Shown here in pieces: positions 15,059-23,829 of a stretch of 29,846 nt of DNA. Positions within the stretch are counted from its first letter, which is position 1, and every line of letters starts with the position of its first letter. The translations under genes were made by a program, and so were the position numbers. The notes below the pieces were generated by a model. That model was not told the DNA's origin. It made no database searches and worked only from the letters and a program-made list of their open reading frames with translations. The DNA comes from Bacteroidetes bacterium QH_10_64_37. Lineage in GTDB: Bacteria; Bacteroidota; Rhodothermia; Rhodothermales; Salinibacteraceae. Location: the NCBI GenBank assembly GCA_003023105.1, contig PXSZ01000015.1:1-29846 (forward strand). Reading direction: 5' to 3'.

Positions 15059-15817
15059 TCAATGCACATAACTCCCCGCGTTGATGTCGATGGTGGTGCC
15101 GGTGGCGTGGTCGGCCTTTCCGCCGGCGAGGAAGACGACGATCGAGGCCACGTCGGCGGGCTCCGTGAGCCGATTGAGCGCGAGGTCGCTCGTGGCGTGG
15201 GCTTCCCCGTACGCGTCGATGAAGTCCTGTGCCATGTCGGTTCGGGTAAAGCCGGGTGCGACCGTGAATGCTTTTACGCCGTCGTCCCCAAAGCCGCGGG
15301 CGATGGAGCGCGTGAGGGCCACGAGACCGGCCTTCGAGGCGGCGTAGGTCATATAGTCGGGGGTATCGCCCCGGAACGCTGCCCGAGAGGCCACACTGAT
15401 GATGCGGCCTCCGTCGCAGTCCCGGAAGTGATCGAGGGTGTGCCGACAGAGCAGCTCGGGCGCCCGCAGGTTGACGTGCATCGTCTCGGTCCACGCCTCG
15501 TCCCAGCGCTCGGTGTCGGCATCCAGGGGCGTCGGCACAGCCACGCCGGCGTTGAGCACCAGGGCGTTGAGCCGACCGTACGTCTCAATTACGCGGTCGA
15601 TGAGCGAATCGGTAGCGTCGAGCGTCGAGAGATCGGCCTGGAAGGCGCGGGCGTCCGGGCCGCAGGCCTCCACCGTCTCCCCCGCCGCGTTGTGGCTTTG
15701 GCCGTAGTGGACGGCCACGGTGGCGCCGGCCTCGGCGACCGCTTCGGCGGTCGCGCGCCCAATGCCCCGGCTCGCCCCGGTCACGAGGACAATCTGGTCG
15801 GAGAGGTCGAGCTGCAT
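15059..15817 (-). CDS. SDR-family oxidoreductase, FabG-like
   Basis: A 252-aa classical short-chain dehydrogenase/reductase. The nucleotide-binding TGASRGIG (14-21) follows the first strand. ADLS and NAGVAVPTP mark the core. The catalytic set is Ser in SVASRAAF and YMTYAASKAG with Tyr-X3-Lys. FTVAPGFTRTDMA is the region after the active site, and the end DINAGSYVH is FabG-like. FabG reduces 3-oxoacyl chains with NADPH; an acetoacetyl-CoA reductase role (PhaB) is imaginable given the PHA genes 2 kb away, but many SDRs look like this. It is the full family length and complete. Confidence 0.9.
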   Translation of the reverse strand: MQLDLSDQIVLVTGASRGIGRATAEAVAEAGATVAVHYGQSHNAAGETVEACGPDARAFQADLSTLDATDSLIDRVIETYGRLNALVLNAGVAVPTPLDADTERWDEAWTETMHVNLRAPELLCRHTLDHFRDCDGGRIISVASRAAFRGDTPDYMTYAASKAGLVALTRSIARGFGDDGVKAFTVAPGFTRTDMAQDFIDAYGEAHATSDLALNRLTEPADVASIVVFLAGGKADHATGTTIDINAGSYVH

Positions 15818-15875
15818 GGCGAGGGGGCGGCTCGTAGAGAAAGGATGCGCGGAGAGGTGGGTCGACCCTCAACTG

Positions 15876-17060
15876 CTACGGATAGCGGTCGGTTGTGAAG
15901 GTGGCCCGGCGGGACGAGTCGGCCGCCACGACCTTGAAATGGATTCGCCCGATGGGACGCCCTGCTGTCGTCTCCACGCTGACCCGCCACCGGCCGGGCT
16001 GCACGTTTGCCTTGTAGGTGACGCCCCGGTACCCGCTGCGCCGCCCGCCCACGACCCGGTACCCGATGCGGTCGGTCTCCATCCAGATGTCGCGAGACGG
16101 CACGTAGCGTTGCCATCGGTGGACGACGCGCGTCCGGAGGGCGGTGGGGGCGTAGATGGCTGCAAAGCAGTGCACCGTGTCGGCGGGGGTGTAATAGAAT
16201 GGATCGTCGCCTTTTTGTGCCCAGAAGCGAGCCTTGGACCCCCGCTCCTGGCGGAGCAAGAAGGCGTTGCCGTTCTTCTCCACGTTGTGGTACACGCCCA
16301 CGTGCCGAAGCGCGAGAGGCATGGGCGGAATCCACTCCTGCACGTAAAAGGTGACGAGCCCGCCGAAGAGTGCCCCCACGAGGAGAACGGCCCCGAGAAA
16401 CGACCTCAGGTCTTCGAACACCCCCTGGTGGTGAAGAACGAGGAGGAGAACCACGATGAGCCCCACGCTCAAGAGCCCACTCGTCAGAAAGACCGTGAAC
16501 CCCATCGTGCCCAGGACGACCGGGAGGAGGAACGTGAAGTAGCAGAAGACGGCCAGAAAGTAGAGCCCGATGAGCAGATAGCTGCTCCGCTTTTTGCCCC
16601 AGATCAACTCGTTGGTCACGAGAAGGCCGACCAGCACGAGCAGGAAGAGCGACGCCGTGGTGAGCGAGGCACTCCGAGTGTAGTAGATAACGTAGGCGCT
16701 AAAGAGGCCGCCGGCCAGAAACTGGATCGCCCCGACGGACCACGTGTTGAGGGCGTGAAGGGACTGGGGGAGCGGGCAGTCGTTGCGGTCGAGGAGGGTC
16801 AGGACAATGAAGCCGCCCAGCAGAACAAGGTAGAGTCCGAGAATGACGTTGTCGATCAGCGCCCCGATCCGCTGGAGGGTAAGGACGTCCCAAGTCACCC
16901 CGCCGAAGAAGAGAAGGGGAGGGGCGAGGTTCTCGTGGCGGTGGTAGAGCCGCCGGGCGAGGCGGTAGCGGGGACTCTGTCCGAGGCTTCGCATTAGCTG
17001 CCCGATCAACGCCGTGCCGGACGAATCCTCGGGGGCAGTGTTGACGGTGCCGTTGGACAT
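15876..17060 (-). CDS. polytopic membrane protein with C-terminal DUF2914
   Basis: A 394-aa protein. After a cytoplasmic N-terminus (about 1-65), residues 66-275 contain about eight hydrophobic helices, e.g. VILGLYLVLLGGFIVLTLL and LLIGLYFLAVFCYFTFLLP. The C-terminal ~115 residues fit DUF2914: VHCFAAIYAP, VVHRWQRY, and YRGVTYKANVQPGRWRVSVE, then GRIHFKV. That domain is beta-rich and would face the periplasm. The start MSNGTVNTAPE at 17060 is chosen over an in-frame GTG-type extension. The gene lies between the SDR and DUF2480 genes on the same strand, with ~58 and ~93-base gaps. Function unknown. Confidence 0.82.
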   Translation of the reverse strand: MSNGTVNTAPEDSSGTALIGQLMRSLGQSPRYRLARRLYHRHENLAPPLLFFGGVTWDVLTLQRIGALIDNVILGLYLVLLGGFIVLTLLDRNDCPLPQSLHALNTWSVGAIQFLAGGLFSAYVIYYTRSASLTTASLFLLVLVGLLVTNELIWGKKRSSYLLIGLYFLAVFCYFTFLLPVVLGTMGFTVFLTSGLLSVGLIVVLLLVLHHQGVFEDLRSFLGAVLLVGALFGGLVTFYVQEWIPPMPLALRHVGVYHNVEKNGNAFLLRQERGSKARFWAQKGDDPFYYTPADTVHCFAAIYAPTALRTRVVHRWQRYVPSRDIWMETDRIGYRVVGGRRSGYRGVTYKANVQPGRWRVSVETTAGRPIGRIHFKVVAADSSRRATFTTDRYP

Positions 17061-17153
17061 GGAGGGTAGGAGAGGAGGGAGCCGCAACAGCAGTCCAGGG
17101 GGCACACCAGCGTGCGGACACGGGAGATCTACGGTCCGCCCGAAGCGAAACAG

Positions 17154-17729
17154 TTAGGCGTTCGGGCTGGGCAGATCCGGCTTCTTTACGCCCACGGCCT
17201 CGGCATCGGGGGTGGACGTTTCGTTCTGGGGGCGGCGCCAGAGCGGGACGGAGGAGCACGGCTCTCCATACATCAGCTTCCGGGCTACGGCCTGCAGCTT
17301 CTGCGTGGCGTGGACGTAGGCCATCTCCGGCACGACGTCGTCTCCGCAGCCCTTGATGACGACAGGCTTGTCCTCGTACGCCGACCAGTCCTCCTCCGCA
17401 AGGGCTGCCGTGTAGTACTCGCGCAAAAGATCGTCCGCCCGGCCAAAGGTGGTGGAGCGGGCCGTCTCGTGAAGCTCCGAGGCGATCAGCATGTAGCCCC
17501 AGGTCGGCACGATGGCGTCCGTCGAGCAGTACAGGGCGACGTGCTCGCCGTCGTACTGCGACCAGTCGTGCTCCTCCACGTCCGCTCGAAACGCCTTCTC
17601 CTTCAGCATCAGGCCCTCCACGAGAAAGGTGCTGATGTCGAGCTCCGTGAGGGGGGCGTCGTCCCAGAGGTCTGCCAGGTTGTAGACCTCGATTTCGCCC
17701 TGGGCGACGCGGTTTTCAATGGGTTCCAT
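17154..17729 (-). CDS. DUF2480 family protein
   Basis: A 191-aa protein of the Bacteroidota-specific DUF2480 family. Features seen: ENRVAQGEIEVYNLADLW at the start; LKEKAFRADVEEHDWSQYDG; CSTDAIVPTWGYM with an isolated Cys; VVIKGCGDDVVPEMAYV; and LMYGEPCSSVPLWRRP near the C-terminus. The conserved Cys residues may serve metal or redox chemistry, but no function is established. The start MEPIENRV at 17729 is chosen because the 19 extra upstream residues lie outside the family pattern. The last ~25 residues are a variable tail. Confidence 0.9.
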   Translation of the reverse strand: MEPIENRVAQGEIEVYNLADLWDDAPLTELDISTFLVEGLMLKEKAFRADVEEHDWSQYDGEHVALYCSTDAIVPTWGYMLIASELHETARSTTFGRADDLLREYYTAALAEEDWSAYEDKPVVIKGCGDDVVPEMAYVHATQKLQAVARKLMYGEPCSSVPLWRRPQNETSTPDAEAVGVKKPDLPSPNA

Positions 17730-17841
17730 GGCGTGGGGAAAACGAATTGTGCAGGGACACAGCGCAGCGACTTGGACAGACGACACATCAAACCGACGTG
17801 GCGAGACGTGAGTTTCTCAGGACCGTCGGTTGCGAAGGGGA

Positions 17842-18153
17842 CTACGCTTCGTTATTCGAATCCCCCGAGGCGGCAGGAGCGTCCTCGGCCTCCTCCGTCT
17901 CGACGAGGGCGTAGATGTCGTCCATGGCCAGTTCGATGTCCAGCGCCTCACACCGGAGGACGGCCTCCCGATCCCGCACCGAGCGGACCACCCACTCGTC
18001 GTCCTGCCGCACCTACTGCGTGATCAGGACCTGCGAGGGGGAGGCGATCCAGTATTCCTGGAGGCTGTCGAACTGGAGGTACGCGTCGAGCTTGCCTGGT
18101 GATCGCGGTCGGCGGTGGACGAGGACGTGACGTCCACGAGCAGCTCGGGGTTC
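17842..18153 (-). pseudogene. Uma2-family (DUF820) endonuclease remnant
   Basis: The minus strand encodes the C-terminal part of a Uma2-like PD-(D/E)XK protein in pieces. NPELLVDVTSSSTADRDH (the conserved 'VEVxSPST..RD' strand) is in one frame. After a one-base shift, GKLDAYLQFDSLQEYW continues in another. A TAG then interrupts after ...VLITQ, and VRQDDEWVVRSVRDREAV to MDDIYALVE runs to the final stop at 17842. The N-terminal half is missing. So there is one frameshift, one nonsense codon and one truncation. Uma2 genes are highly duplicated in some lineages and often decay. It probably has no function. Confidence 0.75.
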
Positions 18154-18318
18154 ACAAGCGACGGCGGTGCTCATGGACATCTGGTGCGATGGCCTGAGGA
18201 CAGTGCGGTCACGTCAACGTTCATCGACGGTCCCAGGTTCGTGGAGGAGACAGTGTTGGGGAAAATAAGGGGCTCGGAGAATCAGGTGTTGTCCATCCGT
18301 CCTGAGAAGGAACGGGGG

Positions 18319-18975
18319 CTACCCGGAATCGAGCTCATTGGCAAGCTGGTTCAGGTATGAGTGCATAAATCCGGCGCGCTTCTGGGCTGCCTTCCGGCCC
18401 GCTTCGGTCTGCATCGTGTCAGGGAGGCGCAGGAGCTTGGTGTAGACGTGGTCGAGCGTGTACGTGTCATCGTCGGGAGCGCGGTCGTCGCAGAAGGGGT
18501 CGTCGGGGTGGTAGAGCGTCTGGTCGAGCGCGCCGCCCACCGTGAAGCAGCGGGCGAGGCCGATGGCCCCGAGCGCGTCGAGCCGATCGGCGTCCTGCAC
18601 GACCTTCGCTTCGATCGTTTCAGGGGCTACGTCACCCGAGTAGCTGTGGGCGGCGATGGCGTGCTCGATGTCGGGGATCCATTGCTCGGGGTACCCCTCA
18701 CCCTCCAAAAAATCCCGGGCTGCATCCGCCGCACGGCGCGACGCCTGCGCACGATCGGGGGCGTCCTTTGGAACAACCACGCAGTCGTGCAGCCAAGCGG
18801 CGGGGACAACGACGTCCATCTGTGCGTCCTCCGCGCGGGCCAAGTGACGGGCCGTCGTCACCACGCGTTCGACGTGTGCCCGGTCGTGGGCCGCGTCGGC
18901 ATCGGCGGCCTGGCTGTCGAGGAAGTCGGCAAACCGATCCGTCCAAATCGACCAGGCGTCGGCAGGAGGGGGCAT
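18319..18975 (-). CDS. HD-domain phosphohydrolase, YedJ-like
   Basis: A 218-aa HD-superfamily metal-dependent phosphohydrolase. The metal ligands are visible: HDRAHVERV (first His), WLHDC (the HD pair), HAIAAHSYSG, and DADRLDALGAIGLAR (final Asp). The spacing is that of the YedJ/uncharacterised HD group, which probably hydrolyses nucleotides or other phosphomonoesters. The C-terminus is helical and complete. The ATG at 18975 opens directly against a G-rich, quadruplex-capable tract on the opposite strand. The gene follows the Uma2 remnant's upstream end on the same strand. Confidence 0.9.
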   Translation of the reverse strand: MPPPADAWSIWTDRFADFLDSQAADADAAHDRAHVERVVTTARHLARAEDAQMDVVVPAAWLHDCVVVPKDAPDRAQASRRAADAARDFLEGEGYPEQWIPDIEHAIAAHSYSGDVAPETIEAKVVQDADRLDALGAIGLARCFTVGGALDQTLYHPDDPFCDDRAPDDDTYTLDHVYTKLLRLPDTMQTEAGRKAAQKRAGFMHSYLNQLANELDSG

Positions 18976-19140
18976 GGGGGCGTTTGGGCGGTTGGGTGCG
19001 GGAGCGTGGGGGAAGAGAGCGTGGGGGCGTGGAAGCTTACGTGTGGAAGTTTGGAGATATGGAGGTATGGAAGTGTGAGGGGCGTGGGAGAACGTGTCCC
19101 GAACGCCATCGGGATGGGAGTGTGGGAGCGGAGGAGCGTC
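18976..19140. repeat. GT-rich degenerate repeats upstream of the HD gene
   Basis: The + strand is a run of variants of GCGTGGG/GTTTGGG/GTGTGGAAG words. It includes GGGGG-N5-GGG-N5-GGG-N3-GGG (18976-19002), a canonical G-quadruplex pattern, and a small palindrome TCCCGAACGCCATCGGGA at 19099-19116. Similar tracts occur at 22070-22105 and, on the other strand, at 6283-6325. Confidence 0.65.
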
Positions 19141-19240
19141 ATGACGAGACAGTACTCAGGCGAGAAGGGAGCATCTGTGCTCAGCGTCCGTGTCTTCTAC
19201 GGACTGCTTTTCTCAGAACCACCACTTCCCGATAGCGCAA

Positions 19241-19681
19241 ATGGACATCACGCCCGTGCAGAGCGACGACGATTGGGAAAAGGCTCGATCGATTCGCACG
19301 CAGGTCTTCATCGAAGAGCAGGACTGCCCACCCGAGGAGGAGTGGGACGGCCACGACGAGACGAGCCGGCACGTGCTGGGCTGGGTCGACGGGCAGGCGG
19401 TGGCCACGGCGCGGTGGCGCACCGTCCCGCACGACGACGAGATTGTCGCCAAGCTGGAGCGGTTTGCCGTGCTCCCCGATCATCGAGGACAGGGGGACGG
19501 CACCCAGCTCGTCCGCTACGTGATTGGGGATGCCCGCCGCGCCGGCTTCGACACGTTTCTCGTCCACGCCCAGGCCCACCTGAAGGACTGGTACGAGGAC
19601 TTGGGGTTCGAGGCCACCGGTCGCGCCTTCGAGGAGGCCGGCGTCCCCCACGTCGAAATGATGAGGCGAGAAGACCGGTGA
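19241..19681 (+). CDS. GNAT-family N-acetyltransferase, YjcF/ElaA-like
   Basis: A 146-aa GNAT protein. It starts MDITPVQSDDDWEKARSIR at 19241. RTQVFIEEQDCPPEEEWDGH is the characteristic YjcF-type helix-turn. LERFAVLPDHRGQGDG forms the acetyl-CoA binding strand and loop (motif A, RGQGDG). VHAQAHLKDWYEDLGFEATG is motif B with the conserved Tyr. Length is typical for the family. The acceptor is unknown. The gene stands alone on the plus strand and converges with the PPIase remnant. Confidence 0.88.
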   Translation: MDITPVQSDDDWEKARSIRTQVFIEEQDCPPEEEWDGHDETSRHVLGWVDGQAVATARWRTVPHDDEIVAKLERFAVLPDHRGQGDGTQLVRYVIGDARRAGFDTFLVHAQAHLKDWYEDLGFEATGRAFEEAGVPHVEMMRREDR

Positions 19682-19755
19682 GCGGGCAATCGCTCCGGCG
19701 TTCTCAGTTCCCCCGGAGCGACGGGACCGATATTCGGCGAGAGACCGAGGTCGCC

Positions 19756-20731
19756 CTATTCCTCGAGGAGGCCGGCGCTCACGAGGTCCGGGTTGGGGTG
19801 GACGGTCACTTTCGCAAGAAGCTCGTTCACTTGCTCCTCCACCGCTTGCTTCCGGCGCTCCTGCGTCATCTGCTTGCGCGCCTTGGTGGTGTCCAGCGGC
19901 TCGCCGGGGTTCGTCAGGCGAATGACGTGAAAGCCGAACCGGGTGCGCACCGGTTCGGAGGCCACGTCGCCCGAGTCGGAGAGCGCGTAGGCGGCCTCAG
20001 CAAACTCTGTGGCGACGGGCCAGTTCGGCGAAGCTGACGTTTTCCATCTGGGCGCTGTCCACGAGCGTCTTTGCAACCTTCTGCACCGAGTCGACCGTCG
20101 ACTGGGGGGCGTTCTGGCCCACCTTGAGTAGAATGTGCTGGGCGCGGATGCGTCGGTTCTCCTTGCTGTACGACTCGACCGCTTCAGCAGACGGCTTTTC
20201 GTAATTTTCGCCCATCTGTTGCTGCAGGGTCTGCTGGCGGAGCCGGTCGGCCAGCATGCTGCGGACCGAGTCGACCGTCAGGTTGTTTTTCGCCAGCTGC
20301 TTCCGGAACTGCTTCTCGCTCTTGTACCGCTGCTTGAGTTTGTTGAGCCGAGCCGACACCTGGGCGGTGTCCACTTCAATGTTCTCAGCGTTCGCCTCGC
20401 CCTGCAGCGCGTGCTGGCGGGCAAATCCGCGAATAATCTGGCGGTGGGCCTTCTGCATCTTCTCGCTGGTGCGCTGGGACGGCGAGCGGCGCTTCATGAC
20501 CATCTTCAACTGGCGCCGGTAGTTGCCCGCCGACAAAGTGTCGCTGCCGTACTCGGAGGAGACGACGAGAGCCACCGTGGAGTCGGTGAGGGGTTCGCCC
20601 ACCTGGTAGGAGACCCCCTCGGTTTCGGAGGTGGAGCTACTGCCGCTCCCGCACCCGGCGAAGAGGCCGAGCGTCAGCACGGGAAGGGCGAGCATGAAAA
20701 GAGAGCGAGTGAACGAGGTCGAAAAAGGCAT
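19756..20731 (-). pseudogene. parvulin-type peptidyl-prolyl isomerase lipoprotein, frame broken
   Basis: The 5' part (20731 to stop 19997) begins with a lipoprotein signal (LPVLTLGLFAGC) and a SurA/PpiC-like helical N-domain, then enters the parvulin domain at RAQHILLKVGQNAPQS and VSFAELAR. Here the frame breaks. The continuing parvulin sequence, TEFAEAAYALSDSGDVASEP then RTRFGFHVIRL, is in another frame down to 19756. By family comparison about 20 residues between 'ELAR' and 'EF' (the conserved GGDLG loop) are also missing. So a ~65-base loss has both removed active-site sequence and shifted the frame. An intact protein would be a periplasmic folding helper. The two halves are otherwise undecayed, so an assembly error is possible. 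Confidence 0.8.
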
Positions 20732-21062
20732 GGACGCAAAGCAGTCGGATGAGTGTGTAGATCAGGCAAGACAGCGCCTGGCAAAGCGCTCGGTGGGAAT
20801 CGTTCGAGACGTTCTCGGAGCAGTTGTCGAGCGCCGCGAACAACCGATGGATGCACGGTCCCCACATGGATGTGTTTCTCGAAACGCCGGGCAAGAGCCG
20901 GAAGAGAGGGGCGAGGGGCAAGACGAGCCTCGGCTGGGAGGGACGGAATGCTCGACAAGGTTGGTGTCCACTCCATTGCGGGGGTGGGGTTGAATTTCCG
21001 TGAACCCGAAACCTGGAGAGACCCCTCGTGTACAGCCGGACGGATTTATTGAAAAATGACCT
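20732..21062. other. intergenic region upstream of tRNA-Glu
   Basis: 331 bases between the PPIase start and tRNA-Glu. No protein family match is seen in any frame. The 21000-21062 part is AT-richer and should hold the tRNA promoter; no boxes could be assigned with confidence. Confidence 0.4.
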
Positions 21063-21137
21063 GCCGCGTTCGTCTAGCCTGGTCTAGGACGCCGGCCTCT
21101 CACGCCGGTAGCACGGGTTCAAATCCCGTACGCGGTA
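21063..21137 (+). tRNA. tRNA-Glu (anticodon CTC)
   Basis: A full cloverleaf is present. The acceptor stem is GCCGCGT with ACGCGGT. The D arm has stem GTCT/GGAC. The anticodon stem CCGGC/GCCGG encloses CTCTCAC, giving anticodon CTC for the glutamate codon GAG. The T arm is ACGGG-TTCAAAT-CCCGT, and the discriminator is A. CCA is not encoded. A perfect terminator follows. Confidence 0.95.
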
Positions 21138-21154
21138 CGTCACGACGCGCTTTC

Positions 21155-21210
21155 GAGGCGCTGGCCTTCCTCCTCCCTCCCCCCAGGCCAGCGCCTCATT
21201 TTTTTGTTTT
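21155..21210 (+). terminator. intrinsic terminator after tRNA-Glu
   Basis: GAGGCGCTGGCC (21155-21166) and GGCCAGCGCCTC (21186-21197) form a perfect 12-bp stem with a C/T-rich 19-base loop, followed by ATTTTTTTGTTTT. It lies 17 bases past the tRNA. Confidence 0.92.
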
Positions 21211-21239
21211 GTGTCGACGCGCGATTGGGAGTGCCGCCC

Positions 21240-21281
21240 AAAAAATAAAAAACGGCGACCCCGAGCATTGTCGGGACCGCC
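21240..21281 (-). terminator. intrinsic terminator after clpP
   Basis: On the minus strand, GGCGGTCCCGA (21281-21271) pairs along its full length with TCGGGGTCGCC (21264-21254), with two G-U pairs and a 6-base loop. TTTTTTATTTTTT follows. It ends transcription from the tig-clpP side and faces the tRNA terminator. Confidence 0.9.
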
Positions 21282-21314
21282 GCCACAACTTTGGGAAAAG
21301 GAGTCCCCTGCGGC

Positions 21315-21976
21315 CTACGCATCGTCGTCGACAGCTTCTTCCGGATCGGCACCGGGCTCGCCGTTCGGTTGGATCGACTTCAGCCCCTTCAAGTTTTTGG
21401 GATTCAGGACGTTGTCGACGAGGCCGTACGCCTCGGCTTCTTCCGCGCTCATCCAGTAGTTGCGGTCCGCATCGTCCTCAATCTGCTCGATGCTCTTGCT
21501 GGTGTGCAGGGCCAGAATCTCGTAGAGGCGCTTCTTCAGCCACATGATCTCCTCGGCCTGAATCTCGATGTCGGAGGCCTGGCCCTCGGCCCCGCCCATC
21601 GGCTGGTGGATCATGACGCGGGAGTTGGGGAGGCACGCCCGGTTTCCCTCCTCGCCGGCGGCCAGCAGTACCGACCCCATCGAAGCCGCGAGGCCCACGC
21701 AGATGGTGGAGACGGGAGCGCCCACGTACTGCATCGTGTCGTAGACAGCTGGGCCACCGTCAGGTTGGCGATCTGATCGTTGACCGGCGTGCCGATGAAG
21801 ACGATCCGCTCCTTCAGCAGGCGGCTGAAGATGTCGTAGGCGCGCTCGCCCCGGGTCGTCTGCTCCACGACCATGGGGACGAGTCCGGACATCGGCTGGT
21901 CGCCCAAATCCCCGTCGTAAATGTCATCGGGGAGGGACGTGAGGCTTCTGCTGAACGAGACAAAGTCGTCAACCAT
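21315..21976 (-). pseudogene. clpP: ATP-dependent Clp protease proteolytic subunit, frame broken
   Basis: ClpP is the barrel-shaped serine peptidase of the Clp protease. The 5' part starts [11 protein letters not shown] at 21976 and reads correctly through [19 protein letters not shown] and LTVAQL. Next should come about 29 residues including the substrate-aligning SPGG strand; they are absent. The sequence resumes in another frame with [19 protein letters not shown], then the nucleophile Ser (AASMGSV), the catalytic His (MIHQPMGG) and the Asp region ([20 protein letters not shown]). The junction lies at about 21745-21752. By family comparison ~85 bases are lost. The gene follows tig, as in most bacteria. 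As written, neither half could form an active ClpP; a sequence error or a second copy elsewhere should be considered. Confidence 0.85.
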
Positions 21977-22069
21977 GACGGCTCGGAAGGTCTGTACGGA
22001 ATGCAACGAGCCTGCGGAATAAATCACACCCCAGACAGCGGCAAATGGTTCCTCGGCTACGGGTGGAGC

Positions 22070-22145
22070 TTTGAAGGTGTGGAGGGTTGGAGGTGTGGAA
22101 GTGCAAGGGGTATGCATTCTTCCACGCGTCCGTCCTTCCATGCAT
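22070..22145. repeat. GT-rich repeat and palindrome between tig and clpP
   Basis: The + strand reads as GGTGTGGAGG/GGTTGGAGG/TGTGGAAG words, then GTGGAAG...CTTCCAC forms a small inverted repeat, followed by C-rich copies. It belongs to the same low-complexity class as 18976-19140. It lies in the ~180-base gap between tig and clpP, so it would be C-rich in the transcript. Confidence 0.55.
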
Positions 22146-22158
22146 CCACCCTTAAACC

Positions 22159-23544
22159 CTAAGGAGCGACGCGCCGGCGGCTCTGCTGCTGTTTCTGCAT
22201 CTCTTCCTCGAACTCCTCGCGGCTCTTGGGCTGCACGTCGAAGCGATCGAGCAGCAGGTCGTATACCTTGTCGCTCAAGACCTGTTGCTCAACCCGCTCG
22301 ATCATCTGGGGCATCGTGTGGCGGAACTGCTCGATCTGCTGAGGGGAGACCTGGTCTTCGCCCTCGGACTGCTCAGCAAAGAACGCCTGGAGGTCCTCGT
22401 CGGAAACTTCCAGTCCTTCCTCCTCGATGATCTGGTCGCGAATGAGCATCCAGCGGCCCTGGTCTTCGGCGTCGCGGCGGTTGCGCTGGCGGAAGTGCTC
22501 CTCGTCGAAGTCCTCGGGCAGCTCGCCGTCGTTTTCCTCCTCCACCTGCTTCATGAACGAGTCGAGGAAGCCTTCGATGACCGGTTCGGGGACCGGCACG
22601 GGGTGCAGTTCCAGCATCTTGTCGATCACCTCGCCCTGCACCATCTCGCGGGCCCGCTCGTCCCAGGCCGCCTGCAGGCGCTCGCGGATGTCGGTGCGGA
22701 AGGCCTCCGGGTCATGAAACTCGCCCTCGGAGGCGCGGCGGACGAACTCCTCGTCGAGCGGCGGCAGGTCGCGGCGCTTCACGTCGTTGACGGTGACCTC
22801 GTAGAGGCGATCCTCCTCGCCGCCCTCCTGCTGGTGCTCATGCTGGTGGCTGGGGCCTTCGTGCTGATGAGCCGGCTGCTCCTGCGACATCTCCACCCGG
22901 AAGGTGTCGCCCGCCTTCTTGCCCACGAGGGCCTCGCGCAACTCCTCCTTGAGGCGCTCGTCGTCGAGGAAGAACGTGAGGTCCTCGTCCTTGTCCCCGA
23001 TGATGGGCGTGTCGGTCTGCGGGTCGATGCGCTGGAGGTCGATGTTTACGTAATCAGTGTCGCCGGCCGGCTCGTCTTCGAGCGGCAGCAGGTCGGCCTC
23101 CTCCGTGCGGAGGCGCTCGATCTCCTGCTCCACGTCCTCGTCGGTCACCTCGGGCTCGAGCATCGAGAGTTGTATCGACGAGAGGTCCTCCAGCTCCACC
23201 CGGGGCCGCACGCCGAACCGGATGGTGGCGTGGAGGTCCTCGTCGAGCTCGTAGGCGAGGTCGACGAGCTCCGGCTGGCCGAGCGGCTCAATGTCGTCGT
23301 TCTCCTCGACCTCCTGTTCGAACGCCTCCTGCACAAACTGCTCGGCCACCTTGTAGCCGATCGCCTCGCCGTGCATCTTTTTCACGAGCCCCAGCGGAGC
23401 CTTGCCCTTGCGGAAGCCCTGCACGTCCATGTTTTTCCGCTGCGCCTTCAGGGCCTCCTTGAGCTTCGGCTTCAGGTCCTCGGCCGTGGCGTGGATGTCC
23501 AGTTCGTACTCGACCGGGGAGGATTTCGAGAGCGTGGTGTCCAT
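22159..23544 (-). CDS. tig: trigger factor, ribosome-bound folding chaperone
   Basis: A 461-aa trigger factor, the chaperone and prolyl isomerase that meets nascent chains at the ribosome exit. The ribosome-binding signature GFRKGKAP is at residues 43-50. The FKBP-like domain spans about 165-275, and the long helical C-terminal chaperone arms follow. The protein is very acidic. The FKBP domain carries an unusual insertion at about 217-243 with clustered His ([18 protein letters not shown]). The ATG at 23544 is chosen; the 31 upstream in-frame residues have no family character. clpP follows on the same strand. The gene is complete. Confidence 0.95.
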   Translation of the reverse strand: MDTTLSKSSPVEYELDIHATAEDLKPKLKEALKAQRKNMDVQGFRKGKAPLGLVKKMHGEAIGYKVAEQFVQEAFEQEVEENDDIEPLGQPELVDLAYELDEDLHATIRFGVRPRVELEDLSSIQLSMLEPEVTDEDVEQEIERLRTEEADLLPLEDEPAGDTDYVNIDLQRIDPQTDTPIIGDKDEDLTFFLDDERLKEELREALVGKKAGDTFRVEMSQEQPAHQHEGPSHQHEHQQEGGEEDRLYEVTVNDVKRRDLPPLDEEFVRRASEGEFHDPEAFRTDIRERLQAAWDERAREMVQGEVIDKMLELHPVPVPEPVIEGFLDSFMKQVEEENDGELPEDFDEEHFRQRNRRDAEDQGRWMLIRDQIIEEEGLEVSDEDLQAFFAEQSEGEDQVSPQQIEQFRHTMPQMIERVEQQVLSDKVYDLLLDRFDVQPKSREEFEEEMQKQQQSRRRVAP

Positions 23545-23729
23545 AGACGAAAAGACGTTGCGCTGAACCGACGAGAGCGACCGGAAGGCAGAGGTCCCTG
23601 GCTTTACTGGCAGGACCGGCTTCTTCCGGCGAAACACTACAATGCACGGCCTGAAAAAAAGATCGGCCCGAGCGCTCCGAAATCGGCCTCCAGCGCCGGA
23701 AACCCCGCAAATCCCGGATGAAAAGCGGA

Positions 23730-23777
23730 CGTGCGTGACGCGTGAGGAGTGATGCGTGACGAGTGACGCGTACTGTG
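23730..23777. repeat. short GTGACGCGT-type tandem repeats
   Basis: Between tig and the ABC permease, variants of GTGACGCGT/GAGGAGTGATGCGTGACGAGTGACGCGT follow one another with no coding potential. A partner GCATCACGT copy at ~23803 allows weak hairpins. Probably decayed intergenic repeats. Confidence 0.5.
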
Positions 23778-23829
23778 GAAGGCATGATCGAGGGCGTCTT
23801 CATGCATCACGTCCCACGGATCACGTTGC

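Noticed and set aside
15720..16997. 425-codon plus-strand open frame opposite the DUF2914 gene
   Set aside because: Antisense to transmembrane helices; its charged low-complexity sequence is the expected complement of a hydrophobic gene.
18361..20037. 558-codon plus-strand open frame
   Set aside because: It runs antisense to the HD gene, then crosses the GNAT gene and the PPIase remnant in other frames. No domain pattern; a GC-rich shadow.
22285..23721. 478-codon plus-strand open frame opposite trigger factor
   Set aside because: Leu/Val/His-rich antisense shadow of an acidic GC-rich gene; the trigger factor frame has clear family motifs.
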